Positions 16,690 to 25,339 of a DNA stretch of 64,000 nt are shown piece after piece. A program made the position numbers and the translations under genes. The notes under the pieces were generated by a model. The model saw only the letters and a list, made by a program, of their open reading frames with translations, was not told the origin of the DNA and did not search any database. Every line of letters begins with the position of its first letter. Within the stretch, counting starts at the first letter, position 1. The DNA lies in the NCBI RefSeq assembly GCF_001592285.1, contig NZ_BCWQ01000007.1:1-64000 (forward strand), in the 5' to 3' direction. This DNA is from Hydrogenophaga pseudoflava NBRC 102511 (lineage in GTDB: Bacteria > Pseudomonadota > Gammaproteobacteria > Burkholderiales > Burkholderiaceae_C).

Positions 16690-18302
16690 CACGCCACCTC
16701 TGCAACGGTTCGTTGGTCGTAGGCCGTCTGGAGCAGTTCCAGGGTGTGCGCCGACATGCCGCCGGGGCGGTCCTGGTGCTCGGTCATGATCTGGATCACG
16801 CGCGAGAGCTTCTCGAGCTTGCCCTCGTTGATCGCCTCCAGCGCGCGGATGCGGCCGACGATCTGGAACACCTTGCCACCGACATCGACGGTCGAGGGCG
16901 ACTGCAGGTGCGAGATGTAGTCGGGGTCCGACTGGCGCCAGTTGCCGAAGTTCTCGGCCAGGTTGCGCTCGATGTCGTCGGGCACGTAGAACTCGATGCC
17001 CAGGAAGCCGGTCTTGTGCAGACCGAAGGGCGTGAAGGCGAATTTCTGCAGGTAGCCGAAGTCGGACTGGACACCCGTCACCAGCTTCCCGCCCTCCTCG
17101 TGGTAGACGAAGATGTCGATGCACACCCCGGTCCCGATGTGGCGCACCGGAATGTGGTAGGTCTTGCGGCCGTGCAGGCGCCTCAGGTCCATGCCGAACT
17201 GGCCGCTCTGCAGCAGCGCGTTGACCACCTCGTACTGGTCTTCCCAGCCGATGATGCCGACGTCGATGTCCTTGTCGTGCGCCAGCAGACCGCCTTCGCG
17301 GTGAAACCCCAACAGCGTGCCCGACACCAGAAAGGCCTTCTTGCCGACGGGTTCCAGCGCATTCTGCAAGGCCACCAGTGCCCTGGAGGCCTGCTGCGGA
17401 TCGAAGGTTCGCGACCTTTTGGCCGATGGGGATGCTTTGCCGGTGCGGATCGGATGTTCCGGCTGGGCGGTCTGGGCCGGACCCTGCGGTGCACAGATCA
17501 GCTCAACCACCCGGTCCAGCCAGACCAGTGCCTGGTCCAGGTCACCCAGGAAGCAGTGCGAGCGCGAGATGTCGAAGGCGGCGTGGATGCGCTGTTTCTC
17601 CGCCGTCACGAGTTGGGCCGCCTCGATGGCAGCGGAGTAGTTGCCCGCCTTGAAGTGGCACTGGCTGACGTACAGCGCCAGACGGCTGCGCACCTTGTCG
17701 ACCGCGGGCTGGCGAGCGATCAGGTGGTCGCGGATGCAGCTGTAGGCGCGGGCCAGGGCGCCGGTGTCGGCGGTCTGGGGAATGTGGTTGTGCCGTGAGA
17801 TGAGCACCTGGGTGAAGCGCAGCCAGTCCTGCACGCCGGGCTTGCGGCGCACCAGTTCGCGCACGATCTGCTCCACCAGGTCCAGGCGCAGCTGGTCGAT
17901 GGCCAGTTCGGCGGCGTGGCACCAGTCGTCCAGGGGCCCGTGGCCTTTTTTCAGCGCGGCGGCATCGATCGCGGTCTTCCGGACCACCACCTCGGTGATC
18001 AGGCGCAGCGGATGGCGACCGGGCAGCGTGCCGAGTTCGGCGGTGGGCTCACCCCGCACGATGGACTGGTACACCGCCAGCCAGGCCTGGAAGCGGAAGG
18101 GTTTGGGCAGGTTCTCGACCGCCAGCGAGGCCAGGAAGACGACGGTGGCGTTCCGGCGCAGCACGCGGGCGGCGTCCAGCGTCGGCTCGCTCAGCAGGCC
18201 CTTGGGCATCTCTTCGATGACCAGGGTCTCCAGGGTGGCGTGGTCGCCGCTCTGGAGCAGCTGCTCGATGCGGTTCAGGCGGGGGAATTCGGCTTCGAAC
18301 AT
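16689..18302 (-). CDS. LicD/fukutin-family phosphotransferase-like protein with helical N-terminal region
   Basis: The 537-residue protein has an alpha-helical, TPR-like N-terminal region (about residues 1-290). Its C-terminal LicD/fukutin domain carries SGTLLGFHREGGLLAHDKD and continues into IDVGI, with metal-binding D345 and D347. LicD proteins and animal fukutin/FKRP use CDP-activated alcohols (CDP-choline, CDP-ribitol) to transfer a phospho-alcohol to a glycan. The neighbouring gene looks like a CDP-ribitol synthase, so ribitol-phosphate transfer is the best guess. It starts 30 bases after fliA with AAGGAC as ribosome site and is thus embedded in the flagellar operon. There is no signal peptide or membrane segment, so it should act in the cytoplasm. 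Confidence 0.8.
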   Translation of the reverse strand: MFEAEFPRLNRIEQLLQSGDHATLETLVIEEMPKGLLSEPTLDAARVLRRNATVVFLASLAVENLPKPFRFQAWLAVYQSIVRGEPTAELGTLPGRHPLRLITEVVVRKTAIDAAALKKGHGPLDDWCHAAELAIDQLRLDLVEQIVRELVRRKPGVQDWLRFTQVLISRHNHIPQTADTGALARAYSCIRDHLIARQPAVDKVRSRLALYVSQCHFKAGNYSAAIEAAQLVTAEKQRIHAAFDISRSHCFLGDLDQALVWLDRVVELICAPQGPAQTAQPEHPIRTGKASPSAKRSRTFDPQQASRALVALQNALEPVGKKAFLVSGTLLGFHREGGLLAHDKDIDVGIIGWEDQYEVVNALLQSGQFGMDLRRLHGRKTYHIPVRHIGTGVCIDIFVYHEEGGKLVTGVQSDFGYLQKFAFTPFGLHKTGFLGIEFYVPDDIERNLAENFGNWRQSDPDYISHLQSPSTVDVGGKVFQIVGRIRALEAINEGKLEKLSRVIQIMTEHQDRPGGMSAHTLELLQTAYDQRTVAEVA

Positions 18303-18332
18303 GGGGGTCCTTGGCGGTGGCGAGCGGTCGGC

Positions 18333-19049
18333 TCAGTGCTCCCGCAGCTTGGTGCGCAGGCGGGCGATGGACTGGCTGTGCAGCTGGCAGATGCGCGACT
18401 CGGTGACCCCCAGCACGGCCGCGATCTCCTTGAGGTTCATGTCGTGCTCGTAGTACATGGACATGATGTGCTGCTCGCGCTCGGGCAGGTTCTTGATCGC
18501 CTCCACCAGGGCCATGCGCATGCGCTGGTCCTGCAGCAGGCTCGACGGGTCGGCCTCATCGTCGCCCATGTGGCGGTCCAGGAAGCCTTCGTCGTCGTCG
18601 TCGCGGCCGCTGATGTCTTCCAGGTAGACCAGCTGGGTGCCGCGCACCTTGGCCAGCATGTGCTGGTAGTCGGCCAGGCTCATGCCCAGCTCCGCGGCGA
18701 TCTCGCTCTCCATCGGCGCGCGGTGCAGCTTCTGCTGCAGGCGGTGCACGGCCTGCTCGATGTCCTTCTGGCTCTTGCGCGAGCCGCGGCTCATCCAGTC
18801 GCCCTCGCGCAGCTCGTCGAGCATGGCGCCGCGGATGCGCTGGCTGGCAAAGGTCTCGAACTGCACGCCCTGCGAGGGCTCGAAGCGCGCGATGGCTTCG
18901 GTCAGACCGATCATGCCGACCTGGATCAGGTCGTCGACCTCCACGCTCGGCGGCAGCTTGGCGATCATGTGATGGGCCAGGCGGCGCACCAGCGGGCTGT
19001 ACTTGCGCAACTGGTCGTCCCGGTTGAGGGTGCCTTTGGCGGTGTACAT
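18333..19049 (-). CDS. fliA: RNA polymerase sigma factor FliA (sigma-28)
   Basis: FliA transcribes late flagellar and chemotaxis genes. The start MYTAKGTLNRDDQL at 19049 gives 238 residues; the open frame upstream is within flhG. Region 2 (YSPLVRRLAHHMIAKLPPSV, EVDDLIQVGMIGLTEAI), region 3 and region 4 (NLPEREQHIMSMYYEHDMNL and the HTH LKEIAAVLGVTESRICQL) are all present. It starts 5 bases after the flhG-like gene and is followed by the surface-modification genes. Several matching promoters occur in the window. Confidence 0.97.
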   Translation of the reverse strand: MYTAKGTLNRDDQLRKYSPLVRRLAHHMIAKLPPSVEVDDLIQVGMIGLTEAIARFEPSQGVQFETFASQRIRGAMLDELREGDWMSRGSRKSQKDIEQAVHRLQQKLHRAPMESEIAAELGMSLADYQHMLAKVRGTQLVYLEDISGRDDDDEGFLDRHMGDDEADPSSLLQDQRMRMALVEAIKNLPEREQHIMSMYYEHDMNLKEIAAVLGVTESRICQLHSQSIARLRTKLREH

Positions 19050-19054
19050 GTCGT

Positions 19055-19855
19055 TCAACTCCAGAGTGAGGGCATCGCGCCCACAGGGGACGGCCCGGTG
19101 GCGGCAAACCGGTTGTCGCGCAGACCGTGGAAGGTGTCCAGCCGCTGGGGCCGGGTCAGGGCGTGTTCCTGCGCGCAGGCGGCCCACACGGGCTCGCTCC
19201 AGCGCTCCAGGTCCAGGCCGAGGTGCCGGTCCGCGCAGTCGCAGACCGTGGCCAGCACGGTGTCCGGCGCCTGACCGGGGTCGGCGCTGGCCATGGGCGC
19301 GAGCACCGGGCGGGCACCGGCCATGTGCAGCAGCTTGACCGCGCCGTAGGCGTCGATGGCCGCCTGGGGGTGGGGCAGCACCGGCACCACCACACGCGCC
19401 TGCAGGTCGCTGCACAGCGGCGAGAGCTCGTGGGCGGGGGCGAAGAACAGCAGCAGGGTGCCGCTGGTGAAGGGGGCCAGCAGGCGCGAGAGCGCCACGG
19501 TGCCGCCAGCGGTCAGCGCGGTGCGCTGCAGCGCCCGCAGGCCCTGGGCGGCGGGCATCACCAGCCACTCGTGGCCGTCGGCCGGATGGCCCAGCCCGGA
19601 GATCGCGGGGTCGTTCAGCGCGTGCAGCAGGCCCGGGTGGCTGCCGTCGCCGCTGCGGCGTTCGGCGGTTTCGGTGGCGGTGCCATCCAGGATCACCGGC
19701 AGGCGGCCCTGTGCCCTGAGCTGCGCCGACAGGTGGCACAGCAGTTCGTAGGCGAGGGCGGGCTGGGCCGGGCTGGCCACCGCCAGCAGGGCCGGGCCCT
19801 GGCGCAGCGTGTGGGCGCGCAGGCCGGCCGCCTGGTCGAGGCCGGCTTCAAACAT
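19055..19855 (-). CDS. FlhG/FleN-like protein lacking the P-loop (degenerate MinD-type ATPase)
   Basis: This 266-residue protein holds the flhG position between flhF (8-base overlap) and fliA (5-base gap). The C-terminal half keeps FlhG features: a segment LPHPQAAIDAYGAVKLLHMAG corresponding to the TPEP...DAYA..K motif, and VCDCADRHLGLDLERW corresponding to the RFLG segment. The deviant Walker A motif KGGVGKT is absent: the place near residue 24 reads LAVASPAQPALAYELL. The FlhG acidic Walker B-type residues are also not evident. It should not bind or hydrolyse ATP in the normal way. Known FlhG controls flagellar number with FlhF; a role as a non-catalytic FlhF partner is inferred. Confidence 0.75.
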   Translation of the reverse strand: MFEAGLDQAAGLRAHTLRQGPALLAVASPAQPALAYELLCHLSAQLRAQGRLPVILDGTATETAERRSGDGSHPGLLHALNDPAISGLGHPADGHEWLVMPAAQGLRALQRTALTAGGTVALSRLLAPFTSGTLLLFFAPAHELSPLCSDLQARVVVPVLPHPQAAIDAYGAVKLLHMAGARPVLAPMASADPGQAPDTVLATVCDCADRHLGLDLERWSEPVWAACAQEHALTRPQRLDTFHGLRDNRFAATGPSPVGAMPSLWS

Positions 19856-21362
19856 GGCCAGCCCCCAGCTGGATGCCGCGCGAGGAGGCCTGAGAGAAGT
19901 AGAAGCCCATGTCGGTGGCGACCGGGTCGTAGGCCGATTTGCCCTCGGTGCCCATGGCCACCCGCACCAGGGTGGCGGCGTCGGGGTTCTGCCAGTCCTC
20001 GGGCACGCGCTGGCCGTTGGCCACGCCGCGCAGCACCACCTGGTGGCGGACCAGGGCGTCGATGGCCGGGCCGAGCTTGACGGCCTCGTCGACCTTGGAG
20101 AGCACCACGCCGTGCAGACCGCTGGACTTGAACGAGGTCAGCACATCGTCCAGCGTGTCACCGTGGGAGCCGGCGTTGAGCACCAGCACCTTCTTGACCG
20201 AGGGCATGTCCAGCACGTCCAGCATTTCCTGGATGCGCTGGTCGCGCTGGCCCAGGCCGGCGGTGTCGATGATGACCATGCGCTTGTTCGACAGCAGGTC
20301 CAGCAGGTCCTTGAGCGCGGCGCGGTCGTGCGCCAGGTGGGCGACGACGCCGAGCATGCGGCCGTAGGCGCGCAGTTGCTCGTAGCCCGAGACGCGGTAG
20401 GTGTCCAGGGTGATCAGGCCGACGCTGGCGGCGCCGTGCTGGCGCACGCACTGGGCGGCGAGCTTGGCGGCGGTGGTGGTCTTGCCGACGCCGGTGGCGC
20501 CGATCAGGGCGACCACGCCGCCCTCGTCGCACAGGCCGCTGCCCGGTGTGGCGGTGCGCAGGTTGCGCGTGAGCGTGTCCATCACCCAGCGCACGGCCTG
20601 GCTGGCACCGGTGTCGGCCGGCATGCGTTCGAGCACGGCGCGGGCGATCGCGGGCGAGTAGCCGGCGCGGATGAGCTTGAGCATCATCGTGGACTGGATC
20701 GGGTTCTGCTTGGACGAACCGAGCCAGGCCAGGGTGTTGAAGCGCTCCTCGATCATGTCCTTGAGCGCCGACAGCTCCACCGCCATGCGGCCTTCGCTGG
20801 CCGACGCGGCGCGCTGCTGCAGGTCCTCGCTGTCGGACCAGGCCGGGGCCGGTGCGGCGGGACGGGTGCGGATCGGGGCCGGCTCGGGCGTGGCCATCGG
20901 GGCCTGCGGCATGGCCAGGCGGACCGGCGCGGGGCGCTCGGCCGGGGCCTGCACACGGGCGGCGGGGGCGCGGGGCGCGGCGCTCTCGCGGGCGGCCGGT
21001 GCGCTGTCCCCGGCACCCTCGCCGTCCATGGCGGCGCGGCGCTTGCGCAGCATGCGCTCGCGCACGTACTCCTGGAACGAGAGCGTGCTCATGGCCATCT
21101 GCTCGGTGTCTTCCTGCACCGAGTCGCGGAAGGCGGGCGGATCGGCGCGGCGGGTGCGGATGGCCGGCATGCGCTCCTCGGCGCGGCTGGCCAGCGACCC
21201 GGGCTGGGCCACGGGCGCCAGGCTTTCTTCGGCGGCGGCCATCACTTCAAACCCCCCGTCGGTGGCGCGGCTGGAGAGGATGACGGCGCTGTCGCCAAAG
21301 GCCTGGCGGGCCTTGGCCATGGCTTCGCGCGAGGTCGGGGCGGTGAATCGCTGGATGTTCAT
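19848..21362 (-). CDS. flhF: flagellar GTPase FlhF
   Basis: FlhF is an SRP-type GTPase that sets the position and number of flagella. The 504-residue protein has an N-terminal region (MNIQRFTAPTSREAMAKARQ) and a basic/Pro/Ala-rich B domain to about residue 220. The NG domain follows, with G1 motif GATGVGKTTTAAKLA near residue 285, TLDTYRVSGYEQLRAYG and IDTAGLGQRD. Its start overlaps the flhA stop (ATGA) and its end overlaps the flhG-like gene, indicating coupled translation. Confidence 0.96.
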   Translation of the reverse strand: MNIQRFTAPTSREAMAKARQAFGDSAVILSSRATDGGFEVMAAAEESLAPVAQPGSLASRAEERMPAIRTRRADPPAFRDSVQEDTEQMAMSTLSFQEYVRERMLRKRRAAMDGEGAGDSAPAARESAAPRAPAARVQAPAERPAPVRLAMPQAPMATPEPAPIRTRPAAPAPAWSDSEDLQQRAASASEGRMAVELSALKDMIEERFNTLAWLGSSKQNPIQSTMMLKLIRAGYSPAIARAVLERMPADTGASQAVRWVMDTLTRNLRTATPGSGLCDEGGVVALIGATGVGKTTTAAKLAAQCVRQHGAASVGLITLDTYRVSGYEQLRAYGRMLGVVAHLAHDRAALKDLLDLLSNKRMVIIDTAGLGQRDQRIQEMLDVLDMPSVKKVLVLNAGSHGDTLDDVLTSFKSSGLHGVVLSKVDEAVKLGPAIDALVRHQVVLRGVANGQRVPEDWQNPDAATLVRVAMGTEGKSAYDPVATDMGFYFSQASSRGIQLGAGHV

Positions 21363-23443
21363 GCTGCAAGCTCCCCAAGAATCGGGCCGATACGGATAAG
21401 GTGGGTTTCAGGAATCTCGCTGTGGGCGAGCACCTGCAGGCGCGGCGCGGCGCGGCGCAGCAGGCGGGCCATCGCGGTGCGGATGGCGTCGGGCACCAGC
21501 AGGCAGGCGGGCACGCCCCGCTCTTCCTGCCGGTTGGCGATTTCGGCGGCCGACTTGCTCAGCGTCTCGGCCACACCGGGGTCCAGCGCGCCGGCGCCGT
21601 TGCCGGTCAGCGCCTGCATCAGCAGGCGCTCCAGGCCGGGTTCGATCGCGATGACCTCAAGTTCCTTGACCGAACCGCCGTAAATCTGCTGGACGATGGC
21701 CGGCGACAGCGCGGTGCGCACACGGCGGGCCAGCTCGACGGGGTCGGAGGTGCTGCCGGCGTGTTCGGCCAGGGATTCGATGATGGTGCGGATGTCGCGC
21801 ACGTGCACCGACTCTTCCAGCAGCAGCTGCAGCACTTTCTGGAAGGTGGCGACGGGGACCATTTTTGGCACGACCTCTTCGATCAGTTTCGGGGCCAGGC
21901 GGGTCACGTGTTCGACCAGGTCCTGGGTCTCCGTCCGGCTCAGCAACTTGGCGGCCTGGACTTGCATCAAGTGTGAAAGATGGGTCGCCAGCACGGTCTC
22001 GGAATCAACCACCGTAAAACCGGCCATTTGCGCGTTCTCTTTCTGCTTCTCGTCGATCCAGTGCGCGGGCAGGCCAAATGCGGGGTCCTTGGTGGGGGTG
22101 CCGATCAGCGGCGTGCCCACGCCGCCCGGGTCGATGGCCAGGAACATGCCGGGGAAGACCTCGCCCTCGCCCACCACCACGCCGCGCAGGGTGATGCGGT
22201 AGCCGCTGGGCCGCAGTTCGAGGTTGTCGCGCACGTGCACGGCCGGCGGCAGGAAGCCCACCTCCTGCGCGAACTTCTTGCGCACGCCCTTGATGCGGGT
22301 GAGCAGGTCGCCCTGGCGGTTCTTGTCGACCATGGCGATCAGGCGGTAGCCCAGCTCCAGGCCCAGCAGGTCGACCGGCTGCAGGTCGTCCCAGGTGGCT
22401 TCGCCGTCGCTCGGCGGGGCGGCCGGCTGCTCGGTGGGCTTGGGCCGGCGCTCTTCCTGCAGCCGCCACCAGGCCAGGCCGCCGATGGCCGCGGCAAAGG
22501 CCAGGAACACGAGGTGCGGCATGCCGGGAACGACGCCCAGCAGGAACAGCACGCCCGCGGTGATGCCCAGCACGCGCGAGGACATGAACATCTGCTCGAC
22601 CATCTGCACGCCCAGGTCCTGTTCCTTGCCCACGCGCGAGACCACCATGGCGGCGGCCACCGAGATCAGCAGGCCGGGGATCTGGGCGACCAGCGCATCG
22701 CCGACGGCCAGCAGGATGTAGCTGTCGGCCGCCTCGCCGGCCGACAGGCCGTGCTGGACCATGCCAATGATCAGGCCGCCGATGATGTTGATGAACAGGA
22801 TCAGGATGCCGGCGATGGCGTCGCCGCGCACGAACTTGGAGGCACCGTCCATGGAACCGAAGAACTCGGCCTCCTCGCCCACCTCGGCGCGGCGGCGCTT
22901 GGCCTCCTGCTCGTTGATCAGGCCCGCGCCCAGGTCGGCGTCGATGGCCATCTGCTTGCCGGGCATGGCGTCCAGGGTGAAGCGGGCCGAGACTTCGGCA
23001 ATGCGCTCCGAGCCCTTGGTGATCACCACGAAGTTGATCACCACCAGGATGGCGAACACGATGAAACCGACCGCGAAGTTGCCGCCGATCAGGAAGTGGC
23101 CGAAGGCCTCGATCACCGCGCCGGCGGCGCCGGGGCCGGTGTGGCCCTCCATCAGCACCACGCGGGTGGAGGCGACGTTCAGCGACAGGCGCAGCAGCGT
23201 GGTCAGCAGCAGCACGGTGGGGAAGACCGAGAAGTCCAGCGGCGCCCGCATGTAGGCCGCCACCATCATCACCACCAGCGCGATCGCGATGTTCAGCGTG
23301 AAGAAGGTGTCCAGCACCCAGGGGGCCAGGGGCAGCACCATCATGGCCAGCACCAGCACCACCAGCATCGGGGCGGCCAGGCCCTGGGCCAGCGCGGCGT
23401 GGCGGCCGAACCACTGTTGCAGGAATTTCATTTGGGCGTTCAT
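21359..23443 (-). CDS. flhA: flagellar type III export gate protein FlhA
   Basis: FlhA is the main export-gate protein, with an N-terminal half of about eight membrane helices and a cytosolic substrate/chaperone-docking half. At 694 residues it has typical length. The conserved FHIPEP-family cytosolic loop reads ISEVSARFTLDAMPGKQMAI, followed by DADLGAGLINEQEA. The C-terminal ring domain ends near LIRIGPILGEL. It overlaps flhB by 4 bases upstream and flhF by 4 bases downstream. Confidence 0.97.
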   Translation of the reverse strand: MNAQMKFLQQWFGRHAALAQGLAAPMLVVLVLAMMVLPLAPWVLDTFFTLNIAIALVVMMVAAYMRAPLDFSVFPTVLLLTTLLRLSLNVASTRVVLMEGHTGPGAAGAVIEAFGHFLIGGNFAVGFIVFAILVVINFVVITKGSERIAEVSARFTLDAMPGKQMAIDADLGAGLINEQEAKRRRAEVGEEAEFFGSMDGASKFVRGDAIAGILILFINIIGGLIIGMVQHGLSAGEAADSYILLAVGDALVAQIPGLLISVAAAMVVSRVGKEQDLGVQMVEQMFMSSRVLGITAGVLFLLGVVPGMPHLVFLAFAAAIGGLAWWRLQEERRPKPTEQPAAPPSDGEATWDDLQPVDLLGLELGYRLIAMVDKNRQGDLLTRIKGVRKKFAQEVGFLPPAVHVRDNLELRPSGYRITLRGVVVGEGEVFPGMFLAIDPGGVGTPLIGTPTKDPAFGLPAHWIDEKQKENAQMAGFTVVDSETVLATHLSHLMQVQAAKLLSRTETQDLVEHVTRLAPKLIEEVVPKMVPVATFQKVLQLLLEESVHVRDIRTIIESLAEHAGSTSDPVELARRVRTALSPAIVQQIYGGSVKELEVIAIEPGLERLLMQALTGNGAGALDPGVAETLSKSAAEIANRQEERGVPACLLVPDAIRTAMARLLRRAAPRLQVLAHSEIPETHLIRIGPILGELAA

Positions 23444-24597
23444 TCAGCGGCTCCCCGGGTCGGCGGTTGCTTCCAGTGCGGATCGAGTTCGGGCGGCACC
23501 TGCGGATCGGGCGCGGCGCCGGGCATGGCGCCACGGCCGGCGAGCGCGGCCTTTAGCTGGTAGACGTAGGCCAGCACCTGGGCCACCGCGGTGTAGAGGG
23601 CGGAAGGGATTTCCTGGTCGAGTTCGGCGTGGGCGTAGAGCGCGCGCGCCAGCATGGGCGACTGCAGCACCGGCACCTTGTGGTCCTTGGCCACATCGCG
23701 GATGCGCAGGGCCAGCAGGTCGGCGCCCTTGGCGATCACGCGCGGCGCGCTCATGGTGGCGTCGTCGTACTGGATCGCCACCGCGTAGTGGGTCGGATTC
23801 ATCACCACCAGGTCGGCCTTGGGCACGGCGCCGATGCTCATGCGGTGCGCCAGCTCGCGCTGGCGGCGGCGGCGCTGGCCCTTGACGTGCGGGTCGCCTT
23901 CGTTCTGCTTGTGTTCCTGCTTGACCTCTTCGCGCGACATGCGCAGCCGCTGGGCGTGCAGGAACTTCTGCATCGGGAAGTCGATGAGCGCGAACAGCGT
24001 CACCACCCCCAGCAGGATGCCCACGCCGGTGCGCATCCACTGCGCCAGCTGGCCCAGGCCGCCCTCCAGCGGCTGCAGCAGCAGGCTGGCGAAGCCGGCG
24101 ATGTGCGAAGAGAGGAACTTCCAGCCCACAAAGCCGACGATGACGGTCATCACCGCCAGCTTGACGGTCTCGAACAGCTGCTGCTTGGAGAACAGGCGCC
24201 CCAGCCCGGCGAGGGGGCTGAGCCGGGTCAGGTCCGGGGCCATGGTGTGGGTGGTCAGCGTCCAGCTGCCCGAGGCGAAGGCGGCGAACACGGCCAGCGC
24301 CAGGGTGGCCACGCCCAGCGGCAGGAACACCACCAGGCCCAGGCCCAGGCTGTCGTGCAGGCGCTCGATCAGCAGCTGGGGCTGCAGCAGGGCACCGTGG
24401 TCAAAGCGCAGCTGCGAGGCCAGTGCCACCTGCAGACGGGAAAAGCCCATCGGCAGCAGCAGCATCAGCAGCACCGCGCCCCCGCCCAGCACCGCGAGGT
24501 TGGACAGCTCCTTCGAACGCGGCAGCTGGCCCTCCTCGCGCGCCTTCTTCAGGCGGTGCGCGGTGGCCGGCAGGTTCTTGTCTTGGGAGGAGGACAT
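23440..24597 (-). CDS. flhB: flagellar type III export switch protein FlhB
   Basis: FlhB controls the switch from rod/hook to filament export. The 385-residue protein has four membrane helices in its first 220 residues and a C-terminal cytosolic domain with the autocleavage motif NPTH at residues 267-270 (VVMNPTHYAVAIQY). The tail is Pro-rich. It heads the flhB-flhA-flhF-flhG-fliA-licD-like unit. An inverted repeat directly precedes the start codon, and the visible ribosome site is weak. Confidence 0.97.
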   Translation of the reverse strand: MSSSQDKNLPATAHRLKKAREEGQLPRSKELSNLAVLGGGAVLLMLLLPMGFSRLQVALASQLRFDHGALLQPQLLIERLHDSLGLGLVVFLPLGVATLALAVFAAFASGSWTLTTHTMAPDLTRLSPLAGLGRLFSKQQLFETVKLAVMTVIVGFVGWKFLSSHIAGFASLLLQPLEGGLGQLAQWMRTGVGILLGVVTLFALIDFPMQKFLHAQRLRMSREEVKQEHKQNEGDPHVKGQRRRRQRELAHRMSIGAVPKADLVVMNPTHYAVAIQYDDATMSAPRVIAKGADLLALRIRDVAKDHKVPVLQSPMLARALYAHAELDQEIPSALYTAVAQVLAYVYQLKAALAGRGAMPGAAPDPQVPPELDPHWKQPPTRGAAE

Positions 24598-24600
24598 CGG

Positions 24601-24626
24601 TCTGACTCAGGAAAACTTGAGTCAGA
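24601..24626. repeat. perfect inverted repeat in the flhB leader
   Basis: TCTGACTCA and TGAGTCAGA, nine bases each, flank an 8-base spacer and end 4 bases before the flhB ATG (minus strand). It could form a hairpin covering the flhB ribosome-binding region, or serve as an operator. Function is not known. Confidence 0.6.
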
Positions 24627-24657
24627 TTGTGGAAGTCGGCCCCCGAAATGAATGCGT

Positions 24658-24679
24658 GAAAAGGCGGTGAAGCACCGCC
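24658..24679 (-). terminator. intrinsic terminator after cheZ (overlaps a possible FlhDC box of flhB)
   Basis: On the minus strand GGCGGTG-CTT-CACCGCC is followed by TTTTC, 29 bases past the cheZ stop. It looks like a short intrinsic terminator of the motAB-cheYZ unit. The same bases lie between AATAGGG and CCTTTT, which resemble the half-sites seen before fliF, so it may also be part of the flhB control region. Confidence 0.55.
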
Positions 24680-24707
24680 CTATTCCCCCAGCGCGAAAAC
24701 TGAAAAC

Positions 24708-25322
24708 TCAGAATCCGAGGGAAGCGAGAAGATCGTCGACGTCCTTCTGGTCGGCCACCACGTCGGTGCGGCCTTCGGCGTCGACCACCGGCCCTTCCAG
24801 GGCGTTCATGTCGTAGGCCTTGTCCTGGCCCGGGGCGCCGGCGGGCGCCGACTGCAGCAGCAGGGCCAGCAGCTGTTCCTCGATGGTGGCGGCCAGCTGC
24901 ACCACCCGGTTGATCACCTGACCGGTGAGGTCGTGGAAGTCCTGCGCCATCATGATCTCGGTCAGGCGCGCGTCGCTCTTCTCGCTCAGCTCGACCACGT
25001 CCCTGGACCAGCTCAGCAGCTCGGGCATGGCCCTGGCCAGACCCGGCACCCCGGCAATGGTGGAGGTCAGCTGGCGCCCGCGTTCGGCAATGGCCTCCTG
25101 CTCGGACTTGGCGCCGTCCACGTGGTTGAGCACCTTCTCGGCCGCCTCGCCGGTGAGGCGGGCGATGTAGGAGAGCCGGCTCTGGGCGTCGGGCAGCTGG
25201 TCGACCGTGCCCTTGAGCTTGTCGGCGTACCCCAGTTCCTTCAGGGCGTCGTGCAGCTGGCGCGTGATGGAGCCCAGTTGCTGGAACATTTCCGGATTGC
25301 CCGGGCTGTTGCTGGTGGACAT
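24708..25322 (-). CDS. cheZ: CheY-P phosphatase CheZ
   Basis: CheZ removes phosphate from CheY-P. The 204-residue protein has the catalytic helix motif MMAQDFHDLTGQ at residues 124-135 with the catalytic glutamine Q127. The C-terminal CheY-binding tail is VDDLLASLGF, nearly identical to the E. coli tail. Long helices between them form the four-helix bundle. It follows cheY by 17 bases and is the last gene of the motAB-cheYZ unit. Confidence 0.97.
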   Translation of the reverse strand: MSTSNSPGNPEMFQQLGSITRQLHDALKELGYADKLKGTVDQLPDAQSRLSYIARLTGEAAEKVLNHVDGAKSEQEAIAERGRQLTSTIAGVPGLARAMPELLSWSRDVVELSEKSDARLTEIMMAQDFHDLTGQVINRVVQLAATIEEQLLALLLQSAPAGAPGQDKAYDMNALEGPVVDAEGRTDVVADQKDVDDLLASLGF

Positions 25323-25339
25323 GGGAACTCCCGCTGGGC

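Noticed and set aside
19594-19855. FlhG-like gene as a decayed pseudogene
   Set aside because: The frame is fully open, overlaps flhF and lies 5 bases before fliA with normal codon use. It looks like a maintained protein that lost the ATP site rather than a decaying gene.
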